Below are positions 18,590 to 27,976 of a stretch of DNA of 64,000 bases, piece after piece. The position numbers and the translations under genes are program-made. Each line of letters begins with the position of its first letter. The first letter of the stretch is position 1. The notes below the pieces were generated by a model, which searched no databases, was not told the origin of the DNA, and saw only the letters and a list, made by a program, of their open reading frames with translations. The DNA is taken from assembly GCA_019118605.1 (NCBI GenBank), contig DWYP01000014.1, forward strand, positions 1-64,000, read 5' to 3'. Source of the stretch: Candidatus Alistipes faecavium. GTDB taxonomy: Bacteria > Bacteroidota > Bacteroidia > Bacteroidales > Rikenellaceae.

Positions 18590-18661
18590 TAGCCCCACCG
18601 CGACTCGAACGCGAATTTAGGGTTTAGGAAACCCTCGTTCTATCCCTTGAACTATGAGGCC
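18590..18661 (-). tRNA. tRNA-Arg (anticodon CCT)
   Basis: Minus-strand 72-nt cloverleaf starting GGCCTCATAGTTCAAGGG, with anticodon stem AGGGT/ACCCT around loop TTCCTAA. The T loop is TTCGAGT and the acceptor has two G-U pairs with discriminator A. It reads AGG codons. Confidence 0.93.
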
Positions 18662-18664
18662 GCA

Positions 18665-18703
18665 AAAAACGGGACGTTCGACGGCGAACGTCCCGCAAAT
18701 ATA
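18665..18703 (-). terminator. FadL-gene terminator overlapping the tRNA-Arg promoter
   Basis: Minus-strand stem CGGGACGTTCG / CGAACGTCCCG (18670-18695) with a 4-nt loop, then TTTTTT. The -7 box TATATTTG for tRNA-Arg (18696-18703) touches the upstream arm. The terminator of one gene therefore directly follows the promoter of the next. Confidence 0.75.
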
Positions 18704-18735
18704 GTATAAAAATCCGGTTTTCGGAAACTTCGCCT

Positions 18736-20225
18736 TTAGAAGTTGAAACGCATGCCGAACGAGAGGACGTGTGCGTGGAGCTTGTAGTTGCGGGTGAAGA
18801 CCGACGAGAGCGCTCCGGTCGAGTAGTCGTAGAGCGGATAGGATCCCGTGCGCTCGGGGTCGGCCGAGGAGACGTAGCAGTAGGCCACGTCGAGGGACAT
18901 GCAGCGTGCCAGGCGCAGCGAGGCGCCCAGCGAATAGGCGATCTTCGTCATCGACGGCGTCTCGGGGTTGAGGTAGTTGCTGTCCACGGGGCTCTGGTCG
19001 TAGTAGATGCCCGCGCGTGCCGTGAGCCACTTCAGGGCGTTGTATTCGGCGCCGAAGCGAGCCGAGAGGGTGTTCGAGTAGTTCTTCACCGAATAGATGT
19101 CGTCGATGCCCAGCTCCTCCTCGTTGAACGCGACGTTCAGATCCTTGTATGCCGACCATCCGATCCACTGCAGGTCGACGCCCATCTGCCATTTGGCGTT
19201 CGGACGGTACGACACGCCCCACGTTACGGTCGTTGGCAGCGGCAGCCGGGTGCGGAACGTTCCCTGGTCGAGGGCCGGGATGGCCGAGGGCTGCCCGGCG
19301 GTCTGGAGGATCGTGTTCAGGAATGCAAGATAGGACTGCGCCTGCTCCGAGGCGTAGTCGAGGCGTGCGGTGCCGCTGTCGACCTTCATGTTCATGCGCG
19401 AGCGCCACGTCATGCCGACCGACCACTCGTCGTTCACGTCCCAGAGGATGCCGGCGTTGACGCCCACGGCGACGTTGGCACTGCCTTCGAGCGTTGCCGA
19501 GACGATGGCGCGGTGCTGGAGGTTGTCGGAGAAGTAGGAGGCCCCGGCCTGCGCCATGGCCTGGTACTGTGCGATCAGCTCCTGGGTCAGCCCGGCGGCG
19601 GGCCCCAGCACGGGCAGCATGCCGTTGACGGTGTTGAATCCCGCCACGAGGGTCTGGTTCCCGGCTCCGACGGGCAGCATCGCACGCGAGAGGTCGAAAT
19701 TGCCCCAAGTGATCATCGCGCCGACGCCGATCGAAAGGCGGTCGCAGATCTTGAACGAGACGGTCGGCTGCACGGTGTATGCCGCGAGGTTGATGCTCTG
19801 GATCAGGTGGGCTCCCGACCAGTCGTCGCCCCAGTTCATCGACGATCCGTTGGGGGTGTAGAATCCCACGCCTACGGCCCAGCGCTCTGCGGGTTTGTAG
19901 TTGACGTACATGTGCAGCGGGGTCGACATCCGGTTGTCGGACTTTTCGCTCAGGGTGCTTTTGTAGCCGTTTGTCGCATCGGGGAGCGTCGAGGCGGTCA
20001 CCGACGAAAGGATGCCGGTGGCTCCGAGCGAGATGTCGAACTTCGAGCCCTGGAACGCCGTGGCGGCGGGGTTGAAGTAGATGGATTCGGATCCGAGTTT
20101 CATGGCGGTGCCGACGTTGGCCATACCGGCCTGGCGGGCCGAGAAGTTGTTCACCTGATAGCCTTCGGCGCGGGCGGCGGAGACAAGGGCCGCAGCGGCC
20201 AGTGCGAGGATCGTTTTTTCATCAT
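18736..20225 (-). CDS. FadL/OmpP1-type outer-membrane transport protein, apparent frameshift at start
   Basis: About 495 residues if one base is restored. FadL-family barrels carry hydrophobic substrates across the outer membrane. The frame reads KTILALAAAALVSAARAEGY, a signal peptide, then VNNFSARQAGMANVGTAMKL and ESIYFNPAATAFQGSKFDIS, hallmarks of the family, and ends in FGMRFNF with a terminal aromatic residue. The only start codons (ATGATG, 20220-20225) are followed by six A, which puts them one base out of frame; seven A would give MKKTILALA. This is either an assembly indel, a true mutation or a slippage switch. A full promoter lies at 20280-20311. Confidence 0.85.
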
Positions 20226-20279
20226 CGTTGTCGTAAGTTTGGTTTGTACTCGGCGCCGTGCGGCGCCCGAAAATCGGCG

Positions 20280-20311
20280 CAAAAGTAGGAAAACAATCCT
20301 TGCAGCCCAAA
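20280..20311 (-). promoter_or_regulatory. Promoter of the FadL-type gene
   Basis: TACTTTTG at 20280-20287 with TTTG at 20308-20311, a 20-bp spacer, a full consensus. Transcription should begin near 20274. This rules out the ATG further upstream and leaves only the out-of-frame ATGATG. Confidence 0.75.
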
Positions 20312-20391
20312 TATTTTGGTCGGAAATACGTAAAAATTGGGCTATACGGCATAAGATTGGCCGCTTTGGCGGGTGCCTCTTCCGGGCGGGG

Positions 20392-20432
20392 AAAAACAGT
20401 GCCGGCAGCACCCCGAATGGAGCGCTGCCGGC
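20392..20432 (-). terminator. Aminotransferase terminator
   Basis: Minus-strand stem GCCGGCAGC / GCTGCCGGC with a 14-nt loop, then ACTGTTTTT. It lies 21 bp beyond the aminotransferase stop codon. Confidence 0.8.
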
Positions 20433-20453
20433 ATTTTGCGGCGGGGCCTGTCC

Positions 20454-21647
20454 CTATCGGCTGTTGTACGCCTCGAGGGCCTTGCTCAGGATGAACAGCG
20501 CGCGTTCGAGGTCTTCCTTTTTCAGCACGTAGGCGATGCGCACCTCGTTGCGGCCGTGCGAAGGGTCGGAATAGAATCCCGAAGCCGGGGCCAGCATCAC
20601 CGTCTCGCCCTCGTACTCGAATTCCGAAAGGCACCATGCGCAGAACTTGTCGCTGTCGTCGACCGGCAGGCGCGCCACGGTGTAGAAGGCGCCCATCGGG
20701 ATGGGGGAGTAGACGCCGGGGATGCGGTTGAGTCCGTCGATCAGGCACTTGCGCCGCTCGATGTACTCCTCGTATACCTCGGTGCTGTACGAGCGCGGGG
20801 CGTCGATCGACGCCTCGGCGATGATCTGTCCGATGAGCGGCGGGGAGAGGCGCGCCTGGCAGAACTTCATCACGGCGTCGCGCAGGGTCTTGTTCTTGGT
20901 GATCAGCGCGCCGATGCGGATGCCGCACTCGGAGTAGCGCTTCGACACGGAGTCGATGAGCACGACGTTCTGCTCGATGCCCTCGAGGTGGCAGGCCGAG
21001 ATGTAGGGCGATCCGGTGTAGATGAATTCGCGGTAGACCTCGTCGGAGAAGAGGAAGAGGTCGTACTTCTTCACGATGTCGCGGATGCGGTTCATCTCGC
21101 GTCGGGTGTAGAGGTATCCCGTGGGGTTGTTGGGGTTGCAGATCAGGATGCCGCGCGTACGCTCGTTGATGAGCTTCTCGAACTCCTCGATGGGCGGCAG
21201 GGCGAATCCGTTCTCGATCGACGAGACGACGGGCCGGATGACGGCTCCCGCCGAGATGGCGAAGGCCATGTAGTTGGCGTAGGCCGGTTCGGGAACGATG
21301 ATCTCGTCGCCGGGGTTCAGGCACGTCATGAAGGCGAAGAGCACCGCCTCGGAGCCGCCCGTGGTGACGATGATCTCCTCGGGCGAGAGCTTGATCTGGT
21401 ACTGTTCGTAGTACGACACGAGCTTCTCGCGCAGCGAGCGGTATCCGTCGCTGGGGCTGTATTCGAGGACCTTGCGGTCGATGCGTTTCAGGGCGTCGAG
21501 ACCCACCTGGGGGGTCGGGAGGTCGGGCTGCCCGATATTGAGGTGGTATATTTTCGTACCCCGGGCGCGTGCGGCGTCGGCCAGCGGGACGAGTTTGCGG
21601 ATCGGGGATGCCGGCATGAGCTCGGCGCGTTCGGAGATTCTGGGCAT
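20454..21647 (-). CDS. PLP-dependent class I/II aminotransferase
   Basis: 397 residues. Fold-type I aminotransferase related to aspartate/aromatic aminotransferases. Motifs: HLNIGQPDLPTPQ near the N-terminus, VTTGGSEAVLFAF for cofactor phosphate, ICNPNNPTGYLYTRREM for substrate carboxylate, and the Schiff-base lysine in LIDSVSKRYSECGIRIG. The amino donor and acceptor cannot be assigned from sequence. HU lies 27 bp upstream on the same strand, so the two are probably one transcript. Confidence 0.88.
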   Translation of the reverse strand: MPRISERAELMPASPIRKLVPLADAARARGTKIYHLNIGQPDLPTPQVGLDALKRIDRKVLEYSPSDGYRSLREKLVSYYEQYQIKLSPEEIIVTTGGSEAVLFAFMTCLNPGDEIIVPEPAYANYMAFAISAGAVIRPVVSSIENGFALPPIEEFEKLINERTRGILICNPNNPTGYLYTRREMNRIRDIVKKYDLFLFSDEVYREFIYTGSPYISACHLEGIEQNVVLIDSVSKRYSECGIRIGALITKNKTLRDAVMKFCQARLSPPLIGQIIAEASIDAPRSYSTEVYEEYIERRKCLIDGLNRIPGVYSPIPMGAFYTVARLPVDDSDKFCAWCLSEFEYEGETVMLAPASGFYSDPSHGRNEVRIAYVLKKEDLERALFILSKALEAYNSR

Positions 21648-21674
21648 TGGAAATGCGGGATTTGTACGCCGCGA

Positions 21675-21935
21675 TCATTCGATCTCGGCCGTGGGACGGA
21701 ACTTGATGGTTTTCCGGGGCGGGATCTTCACGAGGGCTCCGGTTCGGGGGTTGCGCCCCGTACGTTCGGATTTTTGTTGTACGCTGAAGGTCCCGAGTCC
21801 GGTCAGGGTCAGTTTGTCGCCTTCGCGGAGCGTCTGTACCGTTACACGAATCAGGGCATCGACGGCTTTTCGGGCGTCGACTTTCGAGAGGTTCGTGTCG
21901 AGGGATATCGCCTCGACGAGCTGCGCTTTGTTCAT
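21675..21935 (-). CDS. HU-family DNA-binding protein
   Basis: 86 residues starting MNKAQLVEAISLDTNLSKVD. HU is a small dimeric nucleoid protein. The signature LTLTGLGTFSVQQKSERTGRNPRTG, with the DNA-intercalating arm, is clear. It ends PRKTIKFRPTAEIE, slightly shorter than the usual 90. A TATCTTTG box at 21980-21987 drives it, and the aminotransferase gene follows. Confidence 0.93.
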   Translation of the reverse strand: MNKAQLVEAISLDTNLSKVDARKAVDALIRVTVQTLREGDKLTLTGLGTFSVQQKSERTGRNPRTGALVKIPPRKTIKFRPTAEIE

Positions 21936-21979
21936 GGCTCTCGTTTGTGAAGAATTAACCTGTGGAAACTAACCGGCAT

Positions 21980-21987
21980 CAAAGATA
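21980..21987 (-). promoter_or_regulatory. -7 box of the HU gene
   Basis: TATCTTTG on the minus strand, 44 bp upstream of the HU start codon. Confidence 0.65.
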
Positions 21988-22099
21988 GGGAATTTTCTCA
22001 AAAAAAGAAAAAATCCGCTTGTTTTGAATCGGTTATGGCCGCGGATCCGAAAAAGTCCGAAAATGGCGCCGGGGATTTGGCGGAATGGAAAAAGGGTGT

Positions 22100-22107
22100 T
22101 ATTTTTG
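22100..22107 (+). promoter_or_regulatory. -7 box for tRNA-Ser
   Basis: TATTTTTG ends 4 bp before the tRNA 5' end, so transcription probably starts at or next to the mature end. Confidence 0.7.
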
Positions 22108-22111
22108 CGGC

Positions 22112-22196
22112 GGAAAGTTGGCGGAGTGGTCGATCGCGGCGGTCTTGAAAACCGTTGAACCGCAAGGTTCCGGGGGTTCGAATCCCTCACTTTCCG
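22112..22196 (+). tRNA. tRNA-Ser (anticodon TGA)
   Basis: 85-nt class II tRNA with a long variable arm. The acceptor GGAAAGT/ACTTTCC has discriminator G, and the anticodon loop is CTTGAAA. Unlike the other four tRNAs here, CCA follows in the DNA (22197-22199). Confidence 0.95.
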
Positions 22197-22225
22197 CCAA
22201 AACGGCGGTGCGACGGAGATCGCAA

Positions 22226-22258
22226 TCCCGCAAGCCCCTGCTTGCGGGATTTTTTTTG
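22226..22258 (+). terminator. Terminator after tRNA-Ser
   Basis: A 10-bp stem ATCCCGCAAG / CTTGCGGGAT followed by a run of T. Confidence 0.9.
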
Positions 22259-22323
22259 TGCCGCGGAAGCGCCTCTGCCCGTTCCACGGACGCTCCGGAA
22301 GATCTCTTCGGGACGGGCCGCGT

Positions 22324-22364
22324 AAAAAACAGAGCCGGAGCCACATCCGTGTGGCCCCGGCTCT
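22324..22364 (-). terminator. Terminator of the SusCD operon
   Basis: Minus-strand stem AAGAGCCGGGGCCACA... pairs with ...TGTGGCTCCGGCTCT (one mismatch) and is followed by GTTTTTTAC. It lies 23 bp after the last gene of the operon. Confidence 0.85.
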
Positions 22365-22387
22365 TCGTTTCGTGCGTTCTCCGTGCG

Positions 22388-23257
22388 TCAGATCTTCGAC
22401 GTCACCTTGAACGTGTCGTACACCCAGGGCGTAAGCTGCGCCGGGCTGCCTCCGTTGGAGTACAGGCCGCAGCAGTTGATGAAGAACGTCGTGCTCTCGC
22501 TGTCGTATCCCGAGTACTCGGGCGACGGGTCGATATACAGATAGACCATTCCGACGCTCGGATGTACAAAGCCCGAAGTCACCGTCACACATCCGTCCTC
22601 ATCCGCCTCTTCCTGGAAAGTAAAGCTCTCGCCGCCGTCCCAGTGGAACGTCAGGTGGCTCCCTGCACTGGTGTAGCGCGTGCCCGCGTTATGGTACCAG
22701 TCCGGAAGACGGTAGAGCGTGGGATCCTCCTCCGCAACCTCGATGGGCTGCTCCCAGATGATCTCCTCCTCGAACAGGTATTCCAGAACTCCCGAACTGT
22801 AGGTACCCTTTCCGTAGGAGTTCCACGTGTAGTCCCGGACTACCGTCAAGGTACACTCCGTGGAATAGAGCAGTTGGGTCGTCGAGGCAAGCGCCAGAAG
22901 CACCTTGTTCGACTTGCCGATCTCCAGTTTCGAACGGTCAAACGATACCGTGACCGTCGAGACGAACTCGCCGTCCTTGAACTCCACCGATGCCGGGGCC
23001 GTAAAGGCCGATGCCAGGGCTGCATCCTCCGTCGTCACCGCAATCCCGACCGAGGCGTTTCCCTCGGGTGTGGCGCGGTAGACGTCGATCGTATAGGCGT
23101 CCTCGAGATCCGCGCTGACCGTATAGCTGTACGAGGTCTCGGCGAAGAAGGCTTCGTCGCTGCGCCCCGGGTAGGTAACCATATCGGTGTCTTCATCGCA
23201 GGAGGCTGCCAGGAAGAGCACCGGAAGCAGATAGATTGTTCTGATAATATTTTTCAT
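22388..23257 (-). CDS. SusCD-associated surface lipoprotein
   Basis: 289 residues. A lipoprotein signal ([20 protein letters not shown], Cys20) is followed by an acidic DEDTD motif, a common surface-export signal in Bacteroidota lipoproteins. An N-terminal Ig-like domain ([20 protein letters not shown], then [20 protein letters not shown]) resembles the Calx-beta/DUF4843-like domains of proteins encoded after SusD. No catalytic motif is seen, so it probably helps bind or present the ligand of the SusCD pair. It is third in the operon, 29 bp after susD. Confidence 0.7.
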   Translation of the reverse strand: MKNIIRTIYLLPVLFLAASCDEDTDMVTYPGRSDEAFFAETSYSYTVSADLEDAYTIDVYRATPEGNASVGIAVTTEDAALASAFTAPASVEFKDGEFVSTVTVSFDRSKLEIGKSNKVLLALASTTQLLYSTECTLTVVRDYTWNSYGKGTYSSGVLEYLFEEEIIWEQPIEVAEEDPTLYRLPDWYHNAGTRYTSAGSHLTFHWDGGESFTFQEEADEDGCVTVTSGFVHPSVGMVYLYIDPSPEYSGYDSESTTFFINCCGLYSNGGSPAQLTPWVYDTFKVTSKI

Positions 23258-23286
23258 GGTTTATTGCATTGTTACGTGAATGAAGC

Positions 23287-24825
23287 CTAATTCTGATCTT
23301 TCGACAGATCAAGCGCCGGATTGCTGTTGAACTCCGACAGCGGAATGGCCAGGATGAAGCTGGGGTCGTTGGGCTGCTTCGTCAAAGCCTCCGGCTGCGT
23401 CTCCCAACGGGCGTACCCGAGGTTCAGACGCCGCAGGTCGGGCACACGCCCCATACCCTCGCACCACAGTTCGATGCGCCGCTGGAGCAGGATCTCGTCG
23501 AGCAGCGATTTCGGCTGGGTGTGCGTGTCGACGCTCAACGCCGCGGAGTTCTCCAGTGCGGAGATGTCGCGCGGGGCGCTGTAACGCTCGGCATAGAGCT
23601 CCTCGAGCAGGTCGCGGGCCTCCGTATATTCGCCGGCCCGGCACTTGCACTCGGCAAGCGTCAGCAGCATCTCCTCGGCGCGCATGTTGAGGATGTCGCC
23701 CACACCCGTGGCGCTGTTCATGAACGAGAACTTCACCTGCCAGCGGATCGGTTTATTCTTGAACATCGAATTGTCGGCTACGAGCGAACTCTCCGAAGGA
23801 AGCGTCGCCCATGCGCGGCGCAGGTCGGTGTCGGTCATGCCCTGCTCGTAGATCCAGTCGTCGAAGCACTGCGGAGCCGAAGATCCGTAGGTGCCGTCGA
23901 TGGCCATGTGGGAGTAGAAACCTCCGAAAATGGTCGCTTGGTCGGCGGTGATCTCAAAGGCCCAGAGGACGTCGCCCACGCTGCGGTTGTTGAATCCCGA
24001 GAGCTCGGAGATCGTGGCCACGCGCTTCAGGCCGCTCTTCTTCAGGGCCTCCTCGGCGCACTTCCCGGCCTGCTCGTAGTTCTGCTGCCCGAGCGATGCG
24101 CGGGCCCAGAGGCCGTAGGCCGTGTAGAGGTCGATGTGCGAGCTGTGGCTCTGCGGCTGGTCGGCCGAGATGAAGTAGTCCACCGACTTCTGGAAGTCCC
24201 CGTTGATCTGCGTGAAGAGCTGCTCGATGGTGCCGCGGCCCACGCCTTCGGTCTCCTTCGTCGTGCCGGTCGTATAGATGGGTACGCCGGGTTTGTCCTT
24301 GTTCTCGGTGTAGTTGCCCTGGCAGAACGACTCGTAGAGGCAGTAGTAGCTGAAGGCACGGATCGCATAGGCCTGAGCCAGGACGTTCTGTCCCTCGGGT
24401 GACGTCTTGAGGAACTCCTCCTGATCGGTGACGTAGTTGGCCTGTGCGATGAAGGCGTAGAACATGTTCCACGTTCCGTACTGGCGACCATAGGTGGAGG
24501 TCCAGTCGGTGTCGATCCAGTAGGCGTAGTCGTAGTAGAACCATCCGTTTCCGGCGTCGGCCATGTAGTGGTCTTCGCCCATCAGCGAACGTACCATCGT
24601 GAAGCCCGCCAGTCCGGGGTGCTCGCTGTCGTATCCGCACCATCCGTTCTCGTACATCAGGCGGTAGATGCCGTCCACGGCGCTCTGGGCCTTGTTGGGG
24701 TCGCTGAAGATCTCCTCGCTCGAAAGCGAACCGGCCGGAGCCGTGTCGAGGGTCTCTTTCGAGCATGATACGGCAAGAATCCCCGCACAGCCCGCAAGAA
24801 TCAGAAATTTATATATGTTTTTCAT
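23287..24825 (-). CDS. SusD/RagB-family nutrient-binding lipoprotein
   Basis: 512 residues. The lipobox LAVSC places the lipidated Cys at residue 21. The N-terminal LDTAPAGSLSSEEIFSDPNKAQSAVDGIY is the typical SusD start. TPR-like helices (AQAYAIRAFSYYCLYESFCQ) and the C-terminal RRIELWCEGMGRVPDLRRLN complete the family signature. SusD proteins form the lid over their SusC channel at the cell surface and bind glycans or peptides. Spacing of 19 bp from susC shows one operon. No glycoside hydrolase or sulfatase accompanies it, so the substrate is unknown. Confidence 0.93.
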   Translation of the reverse strand: MKNIYKFLILAGCAGILAVSCSKETLDTAPAGSLSSEEIFSDPNKAQSAVDGIYRLMYENGWCGYDSEHPGLAGFTMVRSLMGEDHYMADAGNGWFYYDYAYWIDTDWTSTYGRQYGTWNMFYAFIAQANYVTDQEEFLKTSPEGQNVLAQAYAIRAFSYYCLYESFCQGNYTENKDKPGVPIYTTGTTKETEGVGRGTIEQLFTQINGDFQKSVDYFISADQPQSHSSHIDLYTAYGLWARASLGQQNYEQAGKCAEEALKKSGLKRVATISELSGFNNRSVGDVLWAFEITADQATIFGGFYSHMAIDGTYGSSAPQCFDDWIYEQGMTDTDLRRAWATLPSESSLVADNSMFKNKPIRWQVKFSFMNSATGVGDILNMRAEEMLLTLAECKCRAGEYTEARDLLEELYAERYSAPRDISALENSAALSVDTHTQPKSLLDEILLQRRIELWCEGMGRVPDLRRLNLGYARWETQPEALTKQPNDPSFILAIPLSEFNSNPALDLSKDQN

Positions 24826-24844
24826 GTTTATCCGAATTTAACGA

Positions 24845-27800
24845 TTAGAACTTGAGGTCGAGGTTGAACGACACGGTCCGGGTTGCGGTATAGTCGTAGG
24901 AGGTTCCTCCCGTGAGCGAATACTGCGGATCCATACCCTTCAGGTGCGTGAAGATATACAGGTTGTCGACCGACGCCGAAATGCGTGCGGCCTTGAAACC
25001 GATCTTCGAGGTCCAGGCCTTCGGGAGGGTGTAGCCCAGGGTGATGTTCTTGATCGAGAAATAGGATGCGTCGATGAGCTTGTCGTCGGAGACGATCGGC
25101 GTCTCGCGGATCTCGTAGCGCGGCACGTCGGTCACGTCGCCGGGCTTCTTCCATGCGCGCAGGAGGTTCTTGTGCTTGGCCTGTGCGGGATAGTAGAAGC
25201 TCATGAACTCGTAGTATACGCCGTCGTATGTCACGCCGCCGATCGAGTAGTTGGTCGAGATCGAGAAGTCGAGGTTCTTCCAGCGGAAGGCGGTCGAGAG
25301 CGATCCGTAGAGGTCGGGGATGCGGCTGCCTGCAACCACGCGGTTGTTCTGCGCCTCGGTCAGGTCCTTGGTGATGTAGTCGTGGCCCTCGTCGTCGGTG
25401 GCCCAGTACATCTTCTCTCCGGTCATCGGGTCGACGCCCGCCGAACGCGATACGTAGTACGAGTAGAGGGTCTCGCCTTCGCGGATGATCTGCGTGCTCG
25501 AGGTGATGTCCTGGCCGTCGTCCGTGAGCTTGAGCACCTTGTTGTTGACCGTTGCGCCCATCCATGTCACGCTCCACTGCATGTCCTTGCGGTCGATGAT
25601 GCGGCCCGTGACGGCGAACTCGATACCGCGGTTGCGCATCTCTCCCGAGTTGCGGTAGTATCCCGAGAATCCCGACGATATGGGCAGCGGGTAGCTCAGC
25701 AGCATGTCGAGGGTCTTGCGGTTGTAGAACTCGAAGCTCAGGTCGAGGCGGTTGAAGAGCCGAGCCTCGATACCGGTGTTGAGGTTGTGGTTCGACTCCC
25801 ACGTGAGCTCGGCGTTGGCCACGTCGTTGAGCGTTGCTCCGGGGAGCGTGGCGTTGGGCGCCGAAGTGTCGTAGAGGGCCTGGTAGGCGTAGTAGGATCC
25901 CACGCTGTTGTTACCCTGCACGCCGTAGGAGAATTTCAGCGTGAGGTTGTCCACCCAGTCGACATCCTTCATGAACTCCTCCTGCGAGATGCGCCACGAA
26001 GCGCCTGCCGACCAGAAGTTGCCCCAGCGCGAGCCGGGTGCGAAGCGCGACGAACCGTCGGTACGCCAGCTTCCCGAGATGTAGTACTTGTCGTCGTAGC
26101 TGTAGCTCACGCGCGAGAGATACGACTCGATGCGGTCGTTGTCCGTCGAGCTGCCGGTGCCGACGATCACGGCTGCGGCGTCGAGCTCGTAGATGCCGCC
26201 GCCGGGCAGACCGGTCTTGTGGCCCGAGAGGCTCGACTCGGTGTATGCGTAGTACTCATGACCGACGAGCAGGTCGAGGTTGTGGCGTCCGAAGCTGCGG
26301 TTGTAGGAGAGCAGCTGGTTGAACGTGTATCCGAGCGACGTGAGGTTCGACTTCTGAATACGTCCGCTGACCGACTCGGCATTTCCGAAGAAGGGGTTGT
26401 AGTAGACCATCGACTGCGAGTTGTAGTAGTCGGTACCGAAGTTGAGCTGGAACTTCAGGCCCTCGGTCCAGTGATCCTCCACGCCCATGAAGTCGAAGTG
26501 CGTGCGCGCCGACAGCGAGTAGGAACCCTGCTCGTACTTGTCGTCGTAGAGGGTGGCGATGCTGTTGAAGTCGGTCTGCTGGCCCGAAGGACGCGAACCT
26601 CCGTAGTCGAACTGCTTCTTGCCGTTCTCGTCGAGCAGGAATTCGCCCGTAGCGGGGTCGCGCATGTAGACCGGATAGATCGGGGCCATCAGCTGGGCCG
26701 AATAGAAGACGTTCGAGGTCACGCCGGATTCGGTCTGCGAGGAGTTCGTCGTGTTGCGTGCGAAGTTGGCACCCATTCCTGCGGCGAACCAGGGCTTGGC
26801 CTGGGTCTCGACGTTCAGGCGGCCCGAGTAGCGCTCGAAGTTGGTGGTGCGCAGCACACCGTCCTCGTTGAGATATCCCAGCGAGAACATGTACTGGGTC
26901 TTCTCGTTGCCTCCCGAGACGCTGGCGCCGTACTCCTGGCGCAGGGCGGCGTTGTCGGTGGCCTCGTCGAGCCAGTCTTCGTCCCAGCGCAGCGTGGCGT
27001 CGTCGCGGATCTTGCCCTCCTCGGTGTAGAGCTGTGCGAGGGGTACGTCGTAGGGGTTGTACATCTCGTTGGCGCCGAAGAGGCTCTGCATCTGTGCCAG
27101 GACGTTGCTGCCGTAGGCGTTGTAGTATGCCGAGTACATCATCTCCATGAAGTCCTTGGCGCCCACCGTCTCGTAGCGGGGGATGGCGCGCGACGATACG
27201 CCGACGTTGATCTTCAGGTCGACGACCGTTTCGTCCGAGTTGCCCTTCTTGGTGTTGATGAGCACGACGCCGTTGGCGCCGCGGGCACCGTAGAGCACCG
27301 AAGCCGAAGCGTCCTTGAGGATGCTGATGCTGGCGATGTCGTCGGGGTTGATGGCCGAGATGGCGCCGTCATAGGGGATTCCGTCCACGACGTAGAGCGG
27401 GGTCGACGAGGCGTTGATCGAGCCGAAACCGCGGATGACGATGGTCGAACCCGAACCGGGCTGTCCGCTTCCGGAGGTTGCCTGCACACCGGGGGCGAGG
27501 CCGTCGATGGCCTTTGTGACGTTTGCGACCTTGCGGTGCTCGAGCTCCTCGCTCTTGACGACGGCGACCGAACCGGTGAAGGACTCCTTCTTGGCCGTAC
27601 CGTAGGCTACGACGATCACGTCGTCGATGGCGTGCGTGTCCTCTTTCAGCGAGAAGCTGATCCACGTTTTCCCGGCGATGGCCTCCTGCATCGTTTCGTA
27701 TCCGATGAACGATACGGAAAGCGTCCCGTCTGCGGGGGCCGATAGGGAGAACTCACCGTTGATATTGGTAGTCGTTCCGACAGAGGTCCCTTCGATGAGC

Positions 27801-27925
27801 ACCGTGGCTCCGGAAATCGGCTGTCCGTCGTTATCCGTAACCACACCCGAGATCTGTCTGTTCTGGGCCAGCGACCATGAGCTGGCGGTCAAAACAGCCA
27901 TAATGAGTAGTACAAATTTTCTCAT
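24845..27925 (-). CDS. SusC/RagA-family TonB-dependent outer-membrane transporter
   Basis: 1026 residues. A signal peptide ends at SLAQ. The carboxypeptidase-D-like domain (ISGVVTDNDGQPISGATVLI) spans about residues 25-100. A TonB-box region (IDDVIVVAYGTAKKESFTGS) leads into the plug domain with IVIRGFGSINASSTPLYVVD, the signature SusC motif, and SILKDASASVLYGARGANGV. A 22-strand barrel follows and ends in VSFNLDLKF. It imports large ligands using TonB energy. No -7 box reads toward it; the only nearby promoter lies in a putative invertible segment and points the other way. Confidence 0.95.
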   Translation of the reverse strand: MRKFVLLIMAVLTASSWSLAQNRQISGVVTDNDGQPISGATVLIEGTSVGTTTNINGEFSLSAPADGTLSVSFIGYETMQEAIAGKTWISFSLKEDTHAIDDVIVVAYGTAKKESFTGSVAVVKSEELEHRKVANVTKAIDGLAPGVQATSGSGQPGSGSTIVIRGFGSINASSTPLYVVDGIPYDGAISAINPDDIASISILKDASASVLYGARGANGVVLINTKKGNSDETVVDLKINVGVSSRAIPRYETVGAKDFMEMMYSAYYNAYGSNVLAQMQSLFGANEMYNPYDVPLAQLYTEEGKIRDDATLRWDEDWLDEATDNAALRQEYGASVSGGNEKTQYMFSLGYLNEDGVLRTTNFERYSGRLNVETQAKPWFAAGMGANFARNTTNSSQTESGVTSNVFYSAQLMAPIYPVYMRDPATGEFLLDENGKKQFDYGGSRPSGQQTDFNSIATLYDDKYEQGSYSLSARTHFDFMGVEDHWTEGLKFQLNFGTDYYNSQSMVYYNPFFGNAESVSGRIQKSNLTSLGYTFNQLLSYNRSFGRHNLDLLVGHEYYAYTESSLSGHKTGLPGGGIYELDAAAVIVGTGSSTDNDRIESYLSRVSYSYDDKYYISGSWRTDGSSRFAPGSRWGNFWSAGASWRISQEEFMKDVDWVDNLTLKFSYGVQGNNSVGSYYAYQALYDTSAPNATLPGATLNDVANAELTWESNHNLNTGIEARLFNRLDLSFEFYNRKTLDMLLSYPLPISSGFSGYYRNSGEMRNRGIEFAVTGRIIDRKDMQWSVTWMGATVNNKVLKLTDDGQDITSSTQIIREGETLYSYYVSRSAGVDPMTGEKMYWATDDEGHDYITKDLTEAQNNRVVAGSRIPDLYGSLSTAFRWKNLDFSISTNYSIGGVTYDGVYYEFMSFYYPAQAKHKNLLRAWKKPGDVTDVPRYEIRETPIVSDDKLIDASYFSIKNITLGYTLPKAWTSKIGFKAARISASVDNLYIFTHLKGMDPQYSLTGGTSYDYTATRTVSFNLDLKF

Positions 27926-27957
27926 AGAACGAAATTTGAGTGAATAAAAAAAGTTAA

Positions 27958-27976
27958 TATCTCTTTTTAAGAGATT
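27958..27976. repeat. Left inverted repeat of a putative invertible promoter
   Basis: 19 bp reading TATCTCTTTTTAAGAGATT on the plus strand. Its reverse complement matches 28141-28159 at 18 of 19 positions. It is itself a near palindrome (ATCTCTT-AAA-AAGAGAT on the minus strand), as expected for a tyrosine-recombinase core site with two inverted binding arms. It lies 32 bp upstream of the susC start codon. Confidence 0.8.

Noticed and set aside
22017..22111. Regulatory RNA between HU and tRNA-Ser
   Set aside because: Only the HU and tRNA -7 boxes are apparent; no stable structure or conserved element was recognised.
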